This document shows positions 39,461-47,347 of a DNA stretch of 64,000 bases, piece after piece (position 1 is the first letter of the stretch; each line of letters begins with the position of its first letter). A program made the translations under genes and the position numbers. The notes beneath the pieces were generated by a model that was given only the letters and a program-made list of their open reading frames with translations, was not told the origin of the DNA and did not search any database. The stretch is taken from positions 2,083,501 to 2,147,500 of the forward strand of contig NZ_CP034086.1 in assembly GCF_003855495.1 (NCBI RefSeq), written 5' to 3'. The stretch is from Methylocystis rosea (lineage in GTDB: Bacteria > Pseudomonadota > Alphaproteobacteria > Rhizobiales > Beijerinckiaceae).

Positions 39461-41963
39461 GCGCCCCATGGAAACGGACAAGGCGTCGCAGCGCGTTGCC
39501 GCCTGGATCGCTCAATATGCGCCGATGCGCGACGCGCCGGATGAGCTTCTGAACCCAGATGGACGTCCGCGTGCGCACTGGCTCCAATTCCTCGAATCGC
39601 TCGCCGCGTTCGGCGATATCGGCCTTGAGCAACGCTTCGCCGCGGCCGGCCGCCGCATCGACGACATGGGAATTTCCTACCGGGTCCACGGAGAGGCCAA
39701 GGAGCGCAGTTGGCCGTTAGGGCGTTTGCCGCTTCTGATCCCGGAATCAGAATGGCGCGATATTGCGACTGGGGTCGCACAGCGCGCAGAACTTCTCGAT
39801 CAGATCCTGCATGACGTTTACGGCGAGGCGCGGCTTGTCGCTGAGGGCGCCCTGCCGGCCGCAGCCATAACGGGATCGCCGGACTTCATTCGACCGATGT
39901 GCGGAGTCGCGCCGCCCGGCGGACGCTGGCTTCGCTTTTACGCCGCCGATATCGGGCGCGGGCCCGATGGCGCCTGGCGGGTGCTCGGCGATCGCGCGCA
40001 GGCGCCTTCGGGAGCTGGTTACGCCTTAGAAAATCGGATGATCCTGTCGCGCGCGCTGCCGAGTCTCTATCGAGACATGAACGTCGAGCGCCTCGCGCCG
40101 TTTTTCCGAGAATTCCGTGCGAGCCTTTCCGGCGCCGCGCAACGCGTTGATCCGCGCATCTGCCTGCTGACGCCTGGCCCTTGGAGCGAGACCTATTCCG
40201 AACAGGTGAATCTCGCCCGCTATCTCGGCCTTACGCTGATCGAAGGCGAAGATCTCGTCATGAGCGATGGCAAGCTGCATGTGCGCACCATCGCCGGCTT
40301 GAAGCGCGCCGATGCGATTTGGCGTCGCGTCGACGCTGACTGGTGCGACCCGCTGGAGCAGAATGCCGCGTCGCGTCTGGGCGTCGCCGGGATGTTCGAA
40401 GCCATCCGTCGCGGCGCCGTTGTCGTGGCGAACATGCCCGGCGCCGGTCTCATCGAATCGCGCGCGCTGATGAGTTTCCTGCCGGAGCTGTCGCAACGCC
40501 TGCTCGGCGAGAGCCTCAAACTTCCCAATGTCGCGACGTGGTGGTGCGGACGCGAAAGCGAACGCGATCAAGTTGTCGAGACCTTGAGCGCCTACGCGAT
40601 CAGCGGGGCGTTCAGCGACAGGCTCCCGGGATTTGGCGAACGTCGTGAGGCGCTCGGTCATGCGCTCTCCAGCGAGGAGCGCGCGCGTCTGATCGACGCC
40701 ATCAATCAGCGCGGCGTCGACTATGTCGCTCAGGAACCTGTCAATCTCTCCACGACGCCAGCCTGGGCCGAGGGCAGGCTGACGCCGAGACCTTTCGCCT
40801 TGCGTGTGTTCGCCGCCGCGACGGTTGACGGTTGGACGGTGATGCCCGGCGGATTCTGCCGAGTCTCCAACCGGCTTAATGCGCGCGCCGTGTCGATGGA
40901 CGCCGGCGCGCAGTCGAGCGACGTCTGGGTGTTGACAAGCCATCCGATTGAATGGTCGACGCTGCTGCCGTCCGACGAGGATCCGCCGATCGTGCGCGCG
41001 CTCGGCAATCTACCGAGCCGCGCCGCTGATAATCTTTTCTGGATGGGACGCTATCTCGAGCGCGCCGAAGCGACATTGCGCGTCGTGCGGTCGCTCGGGG
41101 CACGGCTGGGCGAACTCCAGCACATCGATCTGCAAGGGCGCCAGTCGATCGAACGGCTTGCGCGACTGCTGATCGCCTGGGGCGCCGCCCCCGAAGACAT
41201 GCCGGACATGGACCCGACGCAGATCGCATGGGCGGCGGCCGCAGGCGCCGACAATTACGGTTCAGCGCTTTCTGTCGTGCGCTATGCAAGACGCGCAGCC
41301 TCGATCGTGCGCGAGCGCTTGTCCCAAGATGTCTGGCAACTCATCGGACGTATCGAGACACGCCTGACGCGCGCCGGCGCCGCCGCGATAACCGAGCCCG
41401 AGGCGCTCGAGATTGTGGAGCGTTCGCTCCATACGCTGGCGGCTTTGTCCGGACTGATCGACGAAAATTTCAATCGCGTCGCCGGCTGGAGCTTTATCGA
41501 TCTCGGACGCAGAATCGAACGCGCCATCGGGACGTGCCGCTTCGCCCGGCAATTTGCCGGCGACGATGCGACGGTCGAGACGTTGGACGCTCTGCTCGAT
41601 CTGCTCGATTCGCAGATTACCTATCGCTCCCGCTACATCGCCGGCGCCGCGCTGGCGCCGGTCCTCGACATGGCCATGCTCGATCCGTTCAATCCGCGAT
41701 CCGTCCTCTTCCAGGCGATGCGTATCGACGAACATCTCGCGGCGCTGCCGAATCTGCGCGACGACGGCGTCATGGAGCCGCCGCGGCGACTTTCCGTCAA
41801 GCTGCGCGCCGAACTCGAGTCGGAAGATGCGCGCCGCTTGGACGCCGCGATCATTCTTGGGTTTGAGCAACGCCTGATGTCTCTCGCCGACAAAATCGCC
41901 GAGCGCTATTTCACGCATGGCGCCGATGGCGCAGCAAATTCTCAGCCGTCGCGGATCGCGTGA
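39450..41963 (+). CDS. Circularly permuted ATP-grasp / alpha-E fusion protein
   Basis: An 837-residue fusion. Residues about 1-520 are the circularly permuted ATP-grasp (type 2, COG2308): [31 protein letters not shown], the [17 protein letters not shown] loop, and GGFCRVS near its end. From about 540 ([22 protein letters not shown]) the alpha-E domain (COG2307) follows, an all-helical module rich in Arg and Glu. In many bacteria these are separate genes; here they form one polypeptide. The ATP-grasp would activate a carboxylate, and alpha-E is thought to act alongside it. It overlaps both neighbours. Confidence 0.88.
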   Translation: MSAERPMETDKASQRVAAWIAQYAPMRDAPDELLNPDGRPRAHWLQFLESLAAFGDIGLEQRFAAAGRRIDDMGISYRVHGEAKERSWPLGRLPLLIPESEWRDIATGVAQRAELLDQILHDVYGEARLVAEGALPAAAITGSPDFIRPMCGVAPPGGRWLRFYAADIGRGPDGAWRVLGDRAQAPSGAGYALENRMILSRALPSLYRDMNVERLAPFFREFRASLSGAAQRVDPRICLLTPGPWSETYSEQVNLARYLGLTLIEGEDLVMSDGKLHVRTIAGLKRADAIWRRVDADWCDPLEQNAASRLGVAGMFEAIRRGAVVVANMPGAGLIESRALMSFLPELSQRLLGESLKLPNVATWWCGRESERDQVVETLSAYAISGAFSDRLPGFGERREALGHALSSEERARLIDAINQRGVDYVAQEPVNLSTTPAWAEGRLTPRPFALRVFAAATVDGWTVMPGGFCRVSNRLNARAVSMDAGAQSSDVWVLTSHPIEWSTLLPSDEDPPIVRALGNLPSRAADNLFWMGRYLERAEATLRVVRSLGARLGELQHIDLQGRQSIERLARLLIAWGAAPEDMPDMDPTQIAWAAAAGADNYGSALSVVRYARRAASIVRERLSQDVWQLIGRIETRLTRAGAAAITEPEALEIVERSLHTLAALSGLIDENFNRVAGWSFIDLGRRIERAIGTCRFARQFAGDDATVETLDALLDLLDSQITYRSRYIAGAALAPVLDMAMLDPFNPRSVLFQAMRIDEHLAALPNLRDDGVMEPPRRLSVKLRAELESEDARRLDAAIILGFEQRLMSLADKIAERYFTHGADGAANSQPSRIA

Positions 41964-42841
41964 TTTACGATATCGCCCATCGCACGATCTACAAATATGA
42001 CGCGCCGGTCGCCTCGGCGCGCTGCGCCATGCGCCTGATCCCGCGAAACGATCGCGGCCAAACCGTGCTGTCCCACCGAATTGAGCTGTCGCCATCAGCC
42101 GAAATCCTCCATGAAAGAATCGACTTTCACGGCAACCGGATCTGCGAAGCGCGCATTCTCAAGCCTCATACGAGACTGCAAATCGCCCTTGCTGCGCGCG
42201 TCGCGGTCGAACGGGCGCCCCCGCCTGCGCCGGCGCTGACGCCGGCATGGGAAATCGTGAGGAACGCCGCTTACGCGTCCGACTCGCTCGCAGCCTCCTC
42301 TCCCGCCCATTACATTTATGCAAGCCGCTTTGCGCCGCTGTTCGACGCAGCGACGCATTATGCGCGCAAAAGCTTTTCGCCGGGTCGACCCATTCTCGAA
42401 GGCGCAATCGAACTAACGCAGCGCATCCACGCCGACTTCGCCTACGATCCGGATGCGACGCATATCGCGACGCCGATCGCCCAGGCGTTCGAACGCCGTC
42501 GCGGCGTCTGCCAGGATTTCGCGCATATCATGATCGCGGCTTTACGCGGGCTTGGCCTGGCGGCGTCCTATGTCAGCGGCTATCTTCGAACTTTCGCAGC
42601 GCCAGGCCAGGCGCGGCTGGAAGGCGCCGATTCAACCCATGCGTGGGTGTCTGTCTGGTGCGGGCCGGAATTTGGCTTCTTCGACCTTGATCCGACGAAC
42701 GCGATCGTCGTTGGGAACGACCATATCGCCATCGCCATCGGACGCGACTATGCGGATGTTTCGCCGATCGACGGGGTGATTATCGGCGCCGGCGATCAAG
42801 ATTTGGATGTCAGCGTCGACGTCAAGGAAGCAGCGATTTAG
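41960..42841 (+). CDS. Transglutaminase-like cysteine protease family protein
   Basis: A 293-residue protein starting at a GTG inside the previous stop. The N-terminal beta region (YDIAHRTIYKYDAPVASARC) is the bacterial transglutaminase_N domain. The catalytic triad is Cys184 (RRGVCQDFAHIM), His227 (STHAWVSVW) and Asp244 (DLDPTNA). It is the third gene of the operon and, with the two upstream proteins and the divergent zinc peptidase, forms a predicted peptide or amide-bond modification set. Convergent with hypB, whose stop lies 23 bases beyond. Confidence 0.88.
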   Translation: MIYDIAHRTIYKYDAPVASARCAMRLIPRNDRGQTVLSHRIELSPSAEILHERIDFHGNRICEARILKPHTRLQIALAARVAVERAPPPAPALTPAWEIVRNAAYASDSLAASSPAHYIYASRFAPLFDAATHYARKSFSPGRPILEGAIELTQRIHADFAYDPDATHIATPIAQAFERRRGVCQDFAHIMIAALRGLGLAASYVSGYLRTFAAPGQARLEGADSTHAWVSVWCGPEFGFFDLDPTNAIVVGNDHIAIAIGRDYADVSPIDGVIIGAGDQDLDVSVDVKEAAI

Positions 42842-42863
42842 CAGCGCGACCTTTACCCTGTCT

Positions 42864-43805
42864 TTACAAAAGAGCCGGTTCCTTCGCCGCTGCCATCTGC
42901 GCGCGAATCCAGTCGTAAAGCGTCTGCATGCCCGCGCCGGTCTTGGCGGCGACTTCAATGATTTCAGCATCCGGATTGACGCGGAGAACATTGTCTCGCG
43001 CCAGCTCCATAGAGAAATCCAGATGCGGCAGAAGGTCGATCTTGTTAAAGATGACGAGCTTCGCGGCGCTGAACATATGCGGATATTTGAGCGGCTTGTC
43101 TTCGCCTTCCGTCGTCGAAAAGATGACCGCCTTGGCGTGCTCGCCGAGATCGAACAGCGCCGGGCAGACGAGATTGCCGACATTTTCGATGAAGACGAGC
43201 GAAGCGACGCTCGGCTTGAGTTCGGAAAGCGCGCGCGCGATCATTTCCGCGTCGAGATGGCATCCCGTGCCGGTGTTGACCTGAACCACCGGCGCGCCCG
43301 CGGCGCGAATGCGTTCGCCGTCATTCGACGTCGCCTGATCGCCCTCGATGACGAACAGCGGCAGTTCGCCTGAGAGGTCCGCGATGGCGCGCTCCAGCAG
43401 CGTCGTCTTTCCCGCGCCGGGCGAGCTGACGAGATTGAGCGCCACGATCTCGCGACCCGCGAGCCATGCCCGACATTTGGCGGCGATCGCGTCGTTCTTC
43501 GCGAGAATGCGCGTCTCCAATTCGAGGCGCCGGTGGGAATCCTCGTGAGCGTGATCGTGATCGCCGTGATCGTGCGAATGCGCGTGGCTGTGATCATGCC
43601 CATGCGCATGGCCATGCTCGCGCCCGTGATGATGATCATGAGCATGTTGTTGTTCGCCATGAAGATGACCGTGGCCATGGTCCCCATGCGAATGGCCATC
43701 GCCGAACGAATCATGCTCGGGCGGCGCCGCGATCTCCGCGCGCGCGCCGGTCTGCAGATTGGTCATCGTGGTGCCCTGCCCTTGGCAGCCGCAGCTCGTG
43801 CACAT
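42864..43805 (-). CDS. hypB: Hydrogenase nickel incorporation GTPase HypB
   Basis: A 313-residue protein starting MCTSCGCQGQG, the N-terminal CxxCGC nickel site. A His-rich segment (about residues 30-92, roughly 25 His) can store nickel. The GTPase domain has SSPGAGKTTLLE, the D-Q switch in IEGDQATSNDGERI, a metal site near CHLDAEMI, and NKIDLLPH. It delivers Ni to the large subunit with HypA. The ATG overlaps the hypA stop by one base; the 41 residues of the longer frame are dropped. Last gene of the hydrogenase operon. Confidence 0.95.
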   Translation of the reverse strand: MCTSCGCQGQGTTMTNLQTGARAEIAAPPEHDSFGDGHSHGDHGHGHLHGEQQHAHDHHHGREHGHAHGHDHSHAHSHDHGDHDHAHEDSHRRLELETRILAKNDAIAAKCRAWLAGREIVALNLVSSPGAGKTTLLERAIADLSGELPLFVIEGDQATSNDGERIRAAGAPVVQVNTGTGCHLDAEMIARALSELKPSVASLVFIENVGNLVCPALFDLGEHAKAVIFSTTEGEDKPLKYPHMFSAAKLVIFNKIDLLPHLDFSMELARDNVLRVNPDAEIIEVAAKTGAGMQTLYDWIRAQMAAAKEPALL

Positions 43806-44143
43806 TATGCAGCCTCTTCGACTTCGATGCTTTTGATGTTCAACTCTTCGCCACGCAGGCGCTGGAATTGGCGAGAGCCGCAAGGACACGCCGAAAGCAT
43901 GTCCGGCGTGGGAAATTCCGCGCCGCAAACATCGCAGCGCGCCTCGGCGTCGACTTCGCGGATGTCCAGCGTCGCGTCTTCAACCGGCGTGCCTCGGGCG
44001 ACTTCCGGAAAACAGAACGCGACGGCCTGCGGCTCGACGCCCGACAATTTGCCGATCTCGAGCGTCACGCGGCGCACGCTACGCCCTTGCGCGGCTTGCG
44101 ACGCCAGTTCGATGATGCTGCAAACGATCGAGAGTTCGTGCAC
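43805..44143 (-). CDS. hypA: Hydrogenase nickel insertion protein HypA
   Basis: A 112-residue protein beginning V/M-HELSIVCSIIELA with a GTG start and GGAG upstream. His2 is the Ni ligand. The zinc finger comprises CDVCG and ACPCGS pairs around residues 73-95. It inserts Ni with HypB. The computed frame extends 99 residues further into hypE, but those are not conserved, and the HELSI start is universal. The gap to hypE is 10 bases. Confidence 0.93.
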   Translation of the reverse strand: MHELSIVCSIIELASQAAQGRSVRRVTLEIGKLSGVEPQAVAFCFPEVARGTPVEDATLDIREVDAEARCDVCGAEFPTPDMLSACPCGSRQFQRLRGEELNIKSIEVEEAA

Positions 44144-44153
44144 GTCGGCTCCT

Positions 44154-45221
44154 TTAGCAGATGCGCGGCAGTTGCTCGCCGACCAGCATGTCGACGATGC
44201 GCCGGCCACCGAAAATCGTGCGCATGGTGACGCGGCCCGACTCGCCCGCGACGACATTGCCGATGATCGCCGCCTGTCGGCCCAGCGGATGCGCCCGCAT
44301 GGCTTCGAGCGCCGGTTCGGCCTCATCGGGCGGGACAATTGCGACGATCTTCCCCTCATTGGCGAGATAGAGCGGATCGAGGCCGAGAATCTCACAAAAG
44401 CCGCGCACCTCGTCGCGAAGCGGCGTGACCGCCTCGTCAATGTCTATGGCGATCTGTGCCGCTTCGGCGATTTCATTGAGCACGGTCGCGACTCCGCCGC
44501 GCGTCGGATCGCGCATGAACCGCGTGTTCGGCGCCGCATTGAGCAGGCTTGCAATAAGACCCTGCAGCGGCGCACAGTCGCTCTCGATCGGCGACTGCAA
44601 CGCCATGTCGCCGCGCGCGCCAAGAATTGCGGCGCCGTGATCGCCGAGGAGCCCGTTGACCAGCACGGCGTCGCCCAGTCTTGCGCGATGCGCGCCAAGC
44701 TCGACGCCGGCGGCGGCGACGCCAACGCCGGTCGTGGTGATGAACATCTGGTCGCAGGCGCCCTTGTTTACGACCTTGGTGTCGCCGGTGACGATCTTCA
44801 CCCCGGCTTCCTGCGCCGTCGCCGCCATAGACCTTGCGATCTGTCGCAGAAAATCGATCGAGACGCCCTCCTCGATAATGACGGCGCAAGAGAGATAGAG
44901 GGGAAGCGCGCCGCCTACCGCGAGGTCGTTCACCGTGCCGCAGACCGCAAGCCTGCCGATGTCGCCGCCGGGGAACACCAGCGGGTCGACGACGAATGAG
45001 TCGGTCGTGAAGGCCAGCCGGTCGCCATATTGCGCAAGGTCCAAGAGATCCATCCGCGCAGAATCGTCGAGCGGCGACAGCAGCGGATTGTCGAAGGCCG
45101 AGACAAAGACGTCGTCGATCAAATCCTTCATCGCCTTGCCGCCGCCGCCATGCGCCAGCGTGACGGTCGGCACATGCACCTTGCCGCGCGCACGTCGGGG
45201 TGGGATGGAAACCATGTTCAT
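44154..45221 (-). CDS. hypE: Hydrogenase expression/formation protein HypE
   Basis: A 355-residue AIR-synthase-like protein. TLAHGGGGKAMKDLI, SPLDDSARMDL, TDSFVVDPLVFPGGDIGRLAVCG and MRDPTRGGVATVLNEIA are family hallmarks, and the C-terminus is PRIC, the cysteine that carries the thiocyanate group. It dehydrates the HypF-made carbamoyl thioester to give the cyanide ligand of the Fe atom. Its ATG overlaps the hypD stop (TCAT at 45218-45221). Confidence 0.95.
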   Translation of the reverse strand: MNMVSIPPRRARGKVHVPTVTLAHGGGGKAMKDLIDDVFVSAFDNPLLSPLDDSARMDLLDLAQYGDRLAFTTDSFVVDPLVFPGGDIGRLAVCGTVNDLAVGGALPLYLSCAVIIEEGVSIDFLRQIARSMAATAQEAGVKIVTGDTKVVNKGACDQMFITTTGVGVAAAGVELGAHRARLGDAVLVNGLLGDHGAAILGARGDMALQSPIESDCAPLQGLIASLLNAAPNTRFMRDPTRGGVATVLNEIAEAAQIAIDIDEAVTPLRDEVRGFCEILGLDPLYLANEGKIVAIVPPDEAEPALEAMRAHPLGRQAAIIGNVVAGESGRVTMRTIFGGRRIVDMLVGEQLPRIC

Positions 45222-46360
45222 GCGGCGCTCGCCTCGTCGTCGCGGCCCCGCTTTATGCCGCCATATTGGTAATAGGCCGCGCATGCGCCCTCGGACGACA
45301 CCATAAGCGCGCCGAGCGGCGTCTCCGGCGTGCAGGCGCCGCCGAACACCTTGCACTGCCACGGCTTGATGACGCCCTTGAGGACCTCGCCACACTGGCA
45401 GGATTTTGGATCGGCGATTCTTGCATTGGGCACGGCGAATTTCCGCTCGGCGTCAAAGCCCGCATAGGCGTCGCGCACTTTGACGCCAGAGTGATCGATG
45501 GAGCCGAGCCCGCGCCATTCGAAGAATTCGCGCAGTTCATAGACCTGCGCAACCGCCTGCAGCGCCACGGCGTTGCCCCCTGCTGGCGCGACGCGCGCAT
45601 ATTGATTTTCGATCTCGCAGCGTCCCTCGTCGATTTGCCTCAGCAACATCCAGATCGACTGCAAAATGTCGAGAGGCTCGAACCCCGCGATCACCATCGG
45701 CTTCTTGTAGTAACACGCGATAAATTCATAAGGCGCATCGCCGATCACCATGGACACATGGCCCGGCCCCAGAAATCCGTCGAGCCGCAGATCCGGGCTG
45801 TCGAGAATCGCCTTGATGGTCGGAACGATGGTGATGTGATTGCAGAAGATCGAAAAGTTCTTGATCCCTTCGCGCTCCGCCTGCAGCACGGTCAACGCCG
45901 TCGACGGCATGGTAGTCTCGAAGCCGATGCCGAAGAAAACGACCTCGCGCGCGGGATTTTTACGCGCGAGCGCCAGCGCATCCATCGGCGAATAGACCAT
46001 GCGCACGTCACAGCCGTCGGCCTTCGCCTGCAGCAGGCTCTTGCGTGAGCCCGGCACGCGCATGGCGTCGCCGAAGGTGGTGAAGATCACCTCCGGCCGC
46101 TCGGCGATGGCGACGCAATCGTCGACGCGTCCCATCGGCAGAACGCACACTGGACAGCCGGGTCCATGCACCAGCTCAATGGACTTCGGCAGCATGCCTT
46201 CGACGCCGTAGCGGAAGATCGAATGCGTGTGGCCTCCACACACTTCCATGATCTGCAGCGGCCGACTTTCGTCGCGCTTCATTCGCGCAAGCAGGCGCTC
46301 AATCTCCTTGACCAGAATGTCAGCCTTGGCCCGATCACGAAATTCGTCGACATATCTCAT
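45218..46360 (-). CDS. hypD: Hydrogenase formation protein HypD
   Basis: A 380-residue [4Fe-4S] protein. IMEVCGGHTHSIFRYG, HGPGCPVCVLP, GFETTMPSTA and the C-terminal cluster-binding Cys set (CQCGEVLKGVIKPWQCKVFG and ACTPE) are diagnostic. With HypC it is the scaffold on which Fe(CN)2CO is assembled. MRYVDEF is chosen as the start; it overlaps the SIS-gene stop by 4 bases. Confidence 0.95.
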   Translation of the reverse strand: MRYVDEFRDRAKADILVKEIERLLARMKRDESRPLQIMEVCGGHTHSIFRYGVEGMLPKSIELVHGPGCPVCVLPMGRVDDCVAIAERPEVIFTTFGDAMRVPGSRKSLLQAKADGCDVRMVYSPMDALALARKNPAREVVFFGIGFETTMPSTALTVLQAEREGIKNFSIFCNHITIVPTIKAILDSPDLRLDGFLGPGHVSMVIGDAPYEFIACYYKKPMVIAGFEPLDILQSIWMLLRQIDEGRCEIENQYARVAPAGGNAVALQAVAQVYELREFFEWRGLGSIDHSGVKVRDAYAGFDAERKFAVPNARIADPKSCQCGEVLKGVIKPWQCKVFGGACTPETPLGALMVSSEGACAAYYQYGGIKRGRDDEASAA

Positions 46361-47046
46361 GCCGCGACATCCTTGCTTATAGACGAGCCGCGATCGTCGG
46401 CGAGCAGCGTGTGAACCAGGTCCCAGAGAATGTGATAGGCGGCGACGTGACATTCCTGGATGCGATGGACGGACGTCGTCGGCACGACAAGACAATGATC
46501 GCAGGCCCCCAACGCCATCTTGCCGCCGTCGCCGCCGCTAAAGCCAATCGTCGTCAGACCCATTTCTCTCGCCTTCACGAAGGCGGCGATCAGGTTTGCC
46601 GAATTGCCGCTGGTGGAGAGGCCAACAAGCCCGTCTCCCGCCCGGCCATGAGCGATGATCTGGCGCACGAAAATGTGCTCGAAGCCCACGTCATTGCCGA
46701 CCGCGGACGTCATCGCCACGTCGGCGGTGAGATTTATCGCGGCAAGCGCGGGCCGGCCAGCGGTGATCGGATGGAGAAACTCGACGGCCACATGCGAGGC
46801 GTCGCAACTCGAGCCGCCATTGCCCATGGTGAACATCCGGCCGCCGCGTCGATAGACGCCGGCAAGCGCCTTCGCCGCGTCGAGTAGGACGGGCGCCTGC
46901 TCGCCAAAAAATCTCACGCTGGTCTCGCGCGACTCCCGCGCCTTTTCGGCAATCGACTGCATCAGGCTCGCGTCAACGGCGGCGGGATCCTGCTCCTTGC
47001 CATGCAGGAACGGATAAAGGACCTCCAATGCGCTCTTGCTGGTCAT
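46357..47046 (-). CDS. SIS-domain protein (GmhA-like) of the hydrogenase operon
   Basis: A 229-residue protein of the sugar isomerase fold. The SIS core has RMFTMGNGGSSCDASHVAVE, the Ser-rich phosphate loop GLSTSGNSANLIAAFVKARE, and a C-terminal VHRIQECHVAAYHILWDLVH helix, close to phosphoheptose isomerase GmhA. It is inserted between hypC and hypD with a 4-bp overlap into hypD, so it belongs to the operon; a SIS gene at this position is a feature I associate with group 1h clusters. Whether it acts on a sugar phosphate or supports Fe ligand synthesis is unknown. Confidence 0.85.
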   Translation of the reverse strand: MTSKSALEVLYPFLHGKEQDPAAVDASLMQSIAEKARESRETSVRFFGEQAPVLLDAAKALAGVYRRGGRMFTMGNGGSSCDASHVAVEFLHPITAGRPALAAINLTADVAMTSAVGNDVGFEHIFVRQIIAHGRAGDGLVGLSTSGNSANLIAAFVKAREMGLTTIGFSGGDGGKMALGACDHCLVVPTTSVHRIQECHVAAYHILWDLVHTLLADDRGSSISKDVAA

Positions 47047-47050
47047 GATC

Positions 47051-47347
47051 CTATTTCTCCGCCGCGACGGCGTCGGTGAGCGTTTGCATAGTCTCAAGTT
47101 CGGCTTGGAGTTCGCCAAGCTCTTGCAGCAATCTGAGCGTCTCCGCAGCCTCCGCCTCATTGATCCGGCTCATCGCGAAACCGACATGGACGAGAACCCA
47201 ATCGCCGACACAGGACTCGACAGGATGCGTTTCATCCACGATGCAGCTGATGTTGATCTGCCGGCGCACCCCGCTCACGTCAACGGTCGCGACGAGATCG
47301 TCGGCATTGTCTATGCTAACGATGCAGCCGGGAATGCCGAGACACAT
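47051..47347 (-). CDS. hypC: Hydrogenase assembly chaperone HypC
   Basis: A 98-residue HypC/HupF protein starting MCLGIPGCIVSID; Cys2 carries the iron centre. GDWVLVHVGFAMSRINEAEA is the conserved C-terminal helix. It shuttles the Fe(CN)2CO unit from HypD to the large subunit. The tail of 25 residues is longer than usual and rich in Leu, Glu and Ala. It overlaps the end of hypF by 37 bases. Confidence 0.94.
   Translation of the reverse strand: MCLGIPGCIVSIDNADDLVATVDVSGVRRQINISCIVDETHPVESCVGDWVLVHVGFAMSRINEAEAAETLRLLQELGELQAELETMQTLTDAVAAEK

Noticed and set aside
43541-43720. Repetitive DNA block suggestive of a tandem array or CRISPR
   Set aside because: It is the low-complexity coding sequence for the HypB His-rich segment, with no regular spacer structure. 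No CRISPR array is present in the window.
43533-44999. 488-residue plus-strand frame across hypB, hypA and hypE
   Set aside because: Antisense shadow of three well-supported hyp genes; its His/Met-rich start is the complement of the HypB His-rich region.
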